Assembly (NCBI GenBank): GCA_018436095.1
Contig: JAHDMJ010000023.1
Span: 20,412-84,411, forward strand
Origin: Clostridia bacterium
GTDB lineage: Bacteria > Bacillota > Peptococcia > DRI-13 > UBA5745
Reading direction: 5' to 3'
Length of the DNA: 64,000 bases
The notes below the pieces were generated by a model that made no database searches, was not told where the DNA came from, and saw only the letters and a list, made by a program, of their open reading frames with translations. Position numbers and translations under genes: made by a program. Positions 63,861 to 64,000 of the stretch are shown piece by piece. Each line of letters begins with the position of its first letter. Within the stretch, counting starts at the first letter, position 1.

Positions 63861-63976
63861 TCCTGGCAGCGACATACCTTCCCGGATCTTAAGACCAAGT
63901 ATTATCTGCGCTGAAGGGCTTAACTGCTGTGTTCGAGATGGGAACAGGTGGGACCCCTTCGCCATAGCCGCCAGGA
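63861..63976 (-). rRNA. rrf: 5S ribosomal RNA
   Basis: The minus strand carries TCCTGGCGGCTATGGCGAAG, CCCATCTCGAACACAGCAG and GTCGCTGCCAGGA, the 5S ends and conserved loop. About 116 nt. The 23S gene should lie beyond the right edge. Confidence 0.96.
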
Positions 63977-64000
63977 CTTCTGACTTGTCTTTTTCGTCCA

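Overview
The window looks like a chromosome segment of an anaerobic, endospore-forming member of the Bacillota (Clostridia or Negativicutes type), with GC content near 50%. The evidence is a complete germinant-receptor operon with sigma-G-like promoter, a BclA-like collagen protein behind a sigma-K-like promoter, strong AGGAGG-type ribosome binding sites with several TTG/GTG starts, a TPP riboswitch with an intrinsic terminator, and a 5S rRNA/tRNA-Asn/tRNA-Gly block at the right edge (the end of an rRNA operon). The genus cannot be fixed from the sequence alone.

Layout. 0-5.3 kb: surface-glycan operon on the minus strand (RfbF-type cytidylyltransferase, two family-2 glycosyltransferases, a radical SAM protein and a methyltransferase-like protein; the last two share a Rossmann-like N-terminus). 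6-8 kb: chemoreceptor with a CZB zinc domain. 8.7-12.7 kb: DUF1538 membrane protein coupled to a triple PII-like protein, then three small membrane proteins. 12.8-16.4 kb: catalase and an Old-Yellow-Enzyme/FeS oxidoreductase. 16.6-23.6 kb: two-component system convergent with a nickel/peptide ABC transporter. 23.9-27.7 kb: thiamin salvage operon thiD-thiE-thiM-cytX under a TPP riboswitch. 27.8-32.7 kb: large exported M14 peptidase and an OFA-type MFS transporter. 32.7-36.8 kb: germinant receptor A, C, small D and B subunits. 36.9-49.7 kb: type IV pilus/pseudopilus operon beginning with a 1229-residue GLUG-repeat prepilin and including PilB, PilC, pilin, PilD, PilM, PilN and PilO. 49.9-58.6 kb: exopolysaccharide operon (nucleotide-sugar dehydrogenase, triple-NodB lipoprotein, PilZ-linked processive glycosyltransferase, membrane-anchored deacetylase-like protein, GH18-like protein). 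59-61.2 kb: collagen-like spore-surface protein. 61.4-62.9 kb: VOC protein and WYL regulator. 63.6-64 kb: tRNAs and 5S rRNA.

The most interesting system is the pilus plus exopolysaccharide pair. The two operons lie side by side and start from near-identical promoters (TGACAAT...TTTATTAGTACAAT, same spacing). Each encodes a protein with a candidate cyclic-di-GMP-binding module: MshEN-like in PilB, PilZ in the glycosyltransferase. This suggests one coordinated attachment/matrix programme.

The second notable feature is a family of dispersed intergenic elements at 5.5, 8.0, 39.3-40.1, 63.0 and 63.3 kb. Each has about 20-bp boxes arranged two forward then two reverse. Boxes are more alike within an element than between elements, so pairing between forward and reverse boxes is kept while the sequence changes. 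I cannot match them to a known repeat or RNA class.
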